Position numbers and translations under genes: made by a program | Notes under the pieces: generated by a model | What the model saw: only the letters and a program-made list of their open reading frames with translations | Databases searched by the model: none | What the model was told of the DNA's origin: nothing | Shown: piece after piece, positions 61,057-64,000 of the stretch | Layout of the letters: each line of letters begins with the position of its first letter | Numbering within the stretch: the stretch's first letter is position 1 | From: Bacteroidetes bacterium UBA6221 | GTDB taxonomy: Bacteria; Bacteroidota; Bacteroidia; Chitinophagales; Chitinophagaceae | Assembly: GCA_002421685.1 (NCBI GenBank) | Contig: DISB01000012.1 | Location: 1-64,000, forward strand | Length of the DNA stretch: 64,000 bases | Direction of reading: 5' to 3'

Positions 61057-61551
61057 TCAGTTTTTAGCTGCAGCCCTCAATTCATCTATTATCTGGTCAA
61101 TCTTTTCTTTTGTCAAAAACTCGCGGAATGTTTTGCCCAACTGCATCATGGGCGCGTAACCACAGGCGCCCAGGCATTCAGCTGGTTTCAGCGTAAACAA
61201 TCCATCGGCCGTGGTTTCCCCGACCTGTATGCTCAACTTTTCTTTTATGTAATTGATAATATCGTCGCTGCCGTTCAGCATACAAGGACCGGTCTGGCAT
61301 ACTTCCAGCACGTATTTGCCTACCGGTTTCATGTTGAACATGGTATAGAATGTAGCTACTTCGTACACTTCTATGGGTTTCAGGCTCAGCAGTTCAGCCA
61401 CATAGTCCATTACCGGTACATCCAGCCAGCCTCCAAACTCTTCCTGCGCTACATGCAATACAGGTATCAGCGCGCTTTTTTGTTTACCCTCGGGGTAGCG
61501 CGCTATTATTTCCTTTACCTTATTCAGTTTTTCTTCGCTAAACTGTATCAT
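61057..61551 (-). CDS. nuoE: NADH-quinone oxidoreductase subunit E
   Basis: 164 residues, thioredoxin-like domain with a 2Fe-2S cluster (N1a) held by C-x4-C in VCQTGPCML and C-x3-C in ECLGACGYAPMM. An N-terminal helical bundle (1-75) packs on NuoF. Normal length. Confidence 0.96.
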   Translation of the reverse strand: MIQFSEEKLNKVKEIIARYPEGKQKSALIPVLHVAQEEFGGWLDVPVMDYVAELLSLKPIEVYEVATFYTMFNMKPVGKYVLEVCQTGPCMLNGSDDIINYIKEKLSIQVGETTADGLFTLKPAECLGACGYAPMMQLGKTFREFLTKEKIDQIIDELRAAAKN

Positions 61552-61648
61552 ATCAATTAGCTGATTTGATAATTAGCTGCGCTAATCCGTAATCAGTTTT
61601 TTTATTTTTTATCAGCTAATCAGCCTTATCAGCCAACCAGCTTATCAA
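61552..61648 (-). repeat. nuoD-nuoE gap with iterated GCTGATAA-type repeats
   Basis: On the minus strand the 97-bp gap contains TTGATAAGCTGG, GGCTGATAAGGCTGATTAG, GCTGATAAAA and two related ATTAGC forms, that is at least five copies of (A/G)GCTGATAA/GCTGATTA-like units. There is no gene. Confidence 0.55.
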
Positions 61649-62890
61649 CTAAGCGTCCAACTCTCCCGCTATCACGTTCAGGCTGCTCAATGCGATAATC
61701 GCATCGCTCAGCAATCCACCCTTTATCATCTCAGGAAATGCCTGGTAATAAATAAAGCATGGCCTGCGGAAGTGCAACCTGTAAGGCGTACGCCCCCCGT
61801 CACTTATCAGGTAATAACCTACTTCGCCATTCGCACCCTCTACCGCATGGTATATTTCGCCCGGCGGCACCGCAATTTCGCCCATCACCATTTTGAAGTG
61901 GTATATCAGGGCTTCCATCTTGGTGTACACATCTTCTTTAGGCGGAAAGTGGTATTTATCCGATTCCGGTGCATAGAAAATATTCTTCTGTGCGGGGTCA
62001 GCCTTTTCTATCTCAGCTATCTTTTGCACAGCCTGCTTCACAATGCTCAGGCTTTCCCATATTTCTACATTGCGCACCAGGTAGCGGTCATACACGTCGC
62101 CGATGGTTCCGGTAGGTATTTTAAAATCGAAATCCTCGTAAGATGAATAAGGCTCGGCCACGCGCAGGTCGTAGTCCACACCGGCGGCCCTCAGGTTGGG
62201 CCCTGTAAAGCCATAATTCAATGCACGCTCGGCATTGATAGGCCCGGCGCCTATGCACCTGTCCATAAATATACGGTTGCGGGTAAACAGGTCCTCAAAC
62301 TCCTTCATCACCTTGGGGAATCCCTCTATGAATTTGTTTATCTTTTGCCAGGCTACATCAGAAAAGTTGCGCTCAAAACCACCTACACGTCCCATATTGG
62401 TTGTAAGGCGTGAACCGCATATCTCTTCATAAATTTCATAAATAAGTTCGCGCCACTGGAACACATAGGTAAAGCCCGTAAGGGCCCCTGTATCCACAGC
62501 CACCACGGAATTGCATATCAGGTGATCAGAAATACGTGACAACTCCATAATGAGTACACGCATATACTCTACCCTTTTAGGCAGTTTCAGCCCCAGCAGT
62601 TTCTCTATGGTCATATGCCAGCCCATATTGTTGATAGGGGCAGAGCAATAGTTGAGCCTGTCTGTAAGTGGGGTGATCTGGTAATACGGGCGACGCTCAG
62701 CAATTTTTTCAAACGCGCGGTGTATGTAACCCACAGTTTGCTTCGCGCTAAGTACTTTTTCGCCATCTATCTCCAGGATATTCTCAAACACACCATGCGT
62801 TGCCGGATGCGTTGGCCCCAGGTTCAGCGTGGTGGTTTGCTTGGCTACCGACTCGTCAGAAAGCTGTATATGTTGGTTGTGTTCAGACAT
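61649..62890 (-). CDS. nuoD: NADH-quinone oxidoreductase subunit D
   Basis: 413 residues, the 49-kDa-type subunit that forms the quinone site with NuoB. Signatures: LNLGPTHPATHGV with the quinone-contacting His, GYIHRAFEKIAERRPYYQ, and the C-terminal VYTKMEALIYHFKMVMGE. It is separate from nuoC (no nuoCD fusion), 26 bp after it. Confidence 0.97.
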   Translation of the reverse strand: MSEHNQHIQLSDESVAKQTTTLNLGPTHPATHGVFENILEIDGEKVLSAKQTVGYIHRAFEKIAERRPYYQITPLTDRLNYCSAPINNMGWHMTIEKLLGLKLPKRVEYMRVLIMELSRISDHLICNSVVAVDTGALTGFTYVFQWRELIYEIYEEICGSRLTTNMGRVGGFERNFSDVAWQKINKFIEGFPKVMKEFEDLFTRNRIFMDRCIGAGPINAERALNYGFTGPNLRAAGVDYDLRVAEPYSSYEDFDFKIPTGTIGDVYDRYLVRNVEIWESLSIVKQAVQKIAEIEKADPAQKNIFYAPESDKYHFPPKEDVYTKMEALIYHFKMVMGEIAVPPGEIYHAVEGANGEVGYYLISDGGRTPYRLHFRRPCFIYYQAFPEMIKGGLLSDAIIALSSLNVIAGELDA

Positions 62891-62916
62891 TATCGCCTAA
62901 ATCAGTTTTTTTATGT

Positions 62917-63432
62917 TCATACTATGCCGCCGCGGCCAAACATCTCATCATCTTTGTCGGTACGCGTCGGGTCCTCCATCGGAAACTCTTTCCGCATGGG
63001 GAAATGTTCCATTTCATCTACGTTCAATATTCTCCTGAGGTCTGGATGGCCTACGAAATTTACACCAAAGAAATCATAGGTTTCCCGTTCCATCCAGTTT
63101 GCGGCTGAATATAACTGCGTTGCTGAAAACACGTCCGGCTTTTCTAAGGGCACATATGCTTTCAACCTCATGCGTACACCGTCCACCATGTTGTGCACGT
63201 GATACACCACACAAAGTTCCTCGCCCGGCCGTCCCGGATAATGAACGCCGGTAAGGTCGGTAAGGAAACGGAAACGCAATTGTTCATCATCAAACAGGAA
63301 TTGCAATACCTTCAGGTTTATGCCTGCTGGCATAGTGCAGGTAAGCATGCCATAAGGCTCCTCCCAGCCTGTCAGCTGGTCGCCAAACTGTTCTGTTAAC
63401 CTGTTTTTTACTATCTCGTTGGTCAATGCCAT
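62917..63432 (-). CDS. nuoC: NADH-quinone oxidoreductase subunit C
   Basis: 171 residues, the 30-kDa-type subunit with DLTGVHYPG and a C-terminal DFFGVNFVGHPDLRRILN. A YDFFGVNF-type signature marks the family. It ends in a short tail (DDEMFGRGGIV). 14 bp after nuoB. Confidence 0.97.
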   Translation of the reverse strand: MALTNEIVKNRLTEQFGDQLTGWEEPYGMLTCTMPAGINLKVLQFLFDDEQLRFRFLTDLTGVHYPGRPGEELCVVYHVHNMVDGVRMRLKAYVPLEKPDVFSATQLYSAANWMERETYDFFGVNFVGHPDLRRILNVDEMEHFPMRKEFPMEDPTRTDKDDEMFGRGGIV

Positions 63433-63446
63433 TGTTCTGCTAAAAA

Positions 63447-64000
63447 TTATTGTATGCCATAGCTTTCCAGCAATGCTTTGTAATGGTCGCTGTTACGCCG
63501 CCGCAGGCTTTCATTATTTACCAGTTCCTGTATTTTCATCACCCCTTCCAGTATCGCTTCCGGGCGCGGAGGGCAACCGGATACATATACATCCACGGGT
63601 ATCACCTGGTCTATACCCTGTAATACGGAATAGCTATCGAATATGCCGCCGCTGGAAGCACAGGCCCCGATGGCTACCACCCAACGGGGTTCAGCCATCT
63701 GCAGGTACACCTGGCGCAATACAGGGCCCATTTTTTTGGCAATTGTACCGGCCACCAGCAATACATCGCACTGGCGGGGTGTGAAACCCATACGCTCCGA
63801 CCCGAAACGGGCCAGGTCGTAGTTGGCACCCATAGTAGCCATGAACTCGATACCGCAGCATGACGTAGCGAACGGCAACGGCCAAAGCGAATTTTTGCGG
63901 GCCATGCCTATTATCTTGTCGAAAGACGTAGCCATAAACCCCTCTCCGGAATAGCCCTCAGGCATTTCCGCTAATTTCACATTCGTATTATATTGTACCG
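63447..64000 (-). CDS. nuoB: NADH-quinone oxidoreductase subunit B, 5' end at or beyond edge
   Basis: Carries the terminal 4Fe-4S cluster N2 next to the quinone site: adjacent Cys in FATSCCGIEFMATMG, then GACASSGGIFDSY and SGCPPRPEA. A GTG at 63980 would give 177 residues, but the frame stays open to the edge and the six extra codons read VQYNTN, which continues the N-terminal pattern of Bacteroidota NuoB. The true start is therefore probably just beyond the window. nuoA is expected upstream and is not in view. Confidence 0.95.
   Translation of the reverse strand, partial: VQYNTNVKLAEMPEGYSGEGFMATSFDKIIGMARKNSLWPLPFATSCCGIEFMATMGANYDLARFGSERMGFTPRQCDVLLVAGTIAKKMGPVLRQVYLQMAEPRWVVAIGACASSGGIFDSYSVLQGIDQVIPVDVYVSGCPPRPEAILEGVMKIQELVNNESLRRRNSDHYKALLESYGIQ

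Noticed and set aside
1..64000. tRNA or rRNA genes
   Set aside because: I looked for T-loop strings and rRNA blocks by eye and found none; a covariance scan would be decisive.

Overview
The window looks like chromosomal DNA of a gliding Bacteroidota bacterium, most like the Chitinophagaceae. The evidence is a gldH lipoprotein gene, a lipoprotein TamL paired with TamB, a PorE-like OmpA protein, DUF4199 and BatA-type proteins, a short NuoG, almost no Shine-Dalgarno sequences, and many genes preceded by the Bacteroidota -7 element TAnnTTTG. No tRNA, rRNA, CRISPR array or complete insertion sequence was recognised.

Layout. 1-7439: end of a secreted modular protein, a small secreted protein, gpmI, a degenerate EnvC-like protein, yicC, gldH and a histidine kinase. 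7440-10990: an AT-rich, repeat-laden accessory stretch. It holds a 46-residue Cys-rich ORF with a perfect Shine-Dalgarno, two divergent candidate small RNAs (each with promoter and terminator), an unrecognised helical protein, a frameshifted ORF pair and a short echo of an OmpA C-terminus. 11050-23804: housekeeping and envelope genes (PorE-like OmpA, DUF2130, histidine kinase, FabK-like flavoenzyme, M16 peptidase, acyltransferase, histone H1-like protein, rpmA, rplU, GH3-type adenylating enzyme, CtpA). 23805-27790: a second accessory stretch with the same repeat families, remnants of mobile-element genes, and a two-gene unit ending in an Abi-alpha/DUF4393 protein. That unit is bracketed by related palindromes lying directly after stop codons. 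27798-39322: fused isobutyryl-CoA mutase icmF, a CPBP protease, and tamB-tamL. 39330-44431 (minus): operon BatA - dihydroorotase-like - DUF4199 - GT2 - 59-residue membrane protein. 44526-49107: GT-C-like membrane protein, arylsulfotransferase-like protein, DUF6624 protein. 49273-50725: AT-rich island of two unrecognised genes. 50729-64000 (minus): complex I operon nuoB to nuoN, with an NTF2-like secreted protein gene between nuoE and nuoF; nuoB probably runs off the right edge and nuoA is not in view.

Functional reading. Core parts cover glycolysis (GpmI), NADH-driven respiration (Nuo), branched acyl-CoA metabolism (IcmF), outer-membrane biogenesis (TamB/TamL), gliding/T9SS (GldH, PorE-like) and periplasmic proteolysis (CtpA). 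The accessory stretches hold most of what is unexplained: divergent small RNAs, an SD-dependent mini-protein, a palindrome-bracketed defence-like cassette, promoter-hairpin repeat modules, and a palindromic leader shared by nuoF, nuoK and nuoL. All functional assignments rest on reading motifs by eye; no database search was run.
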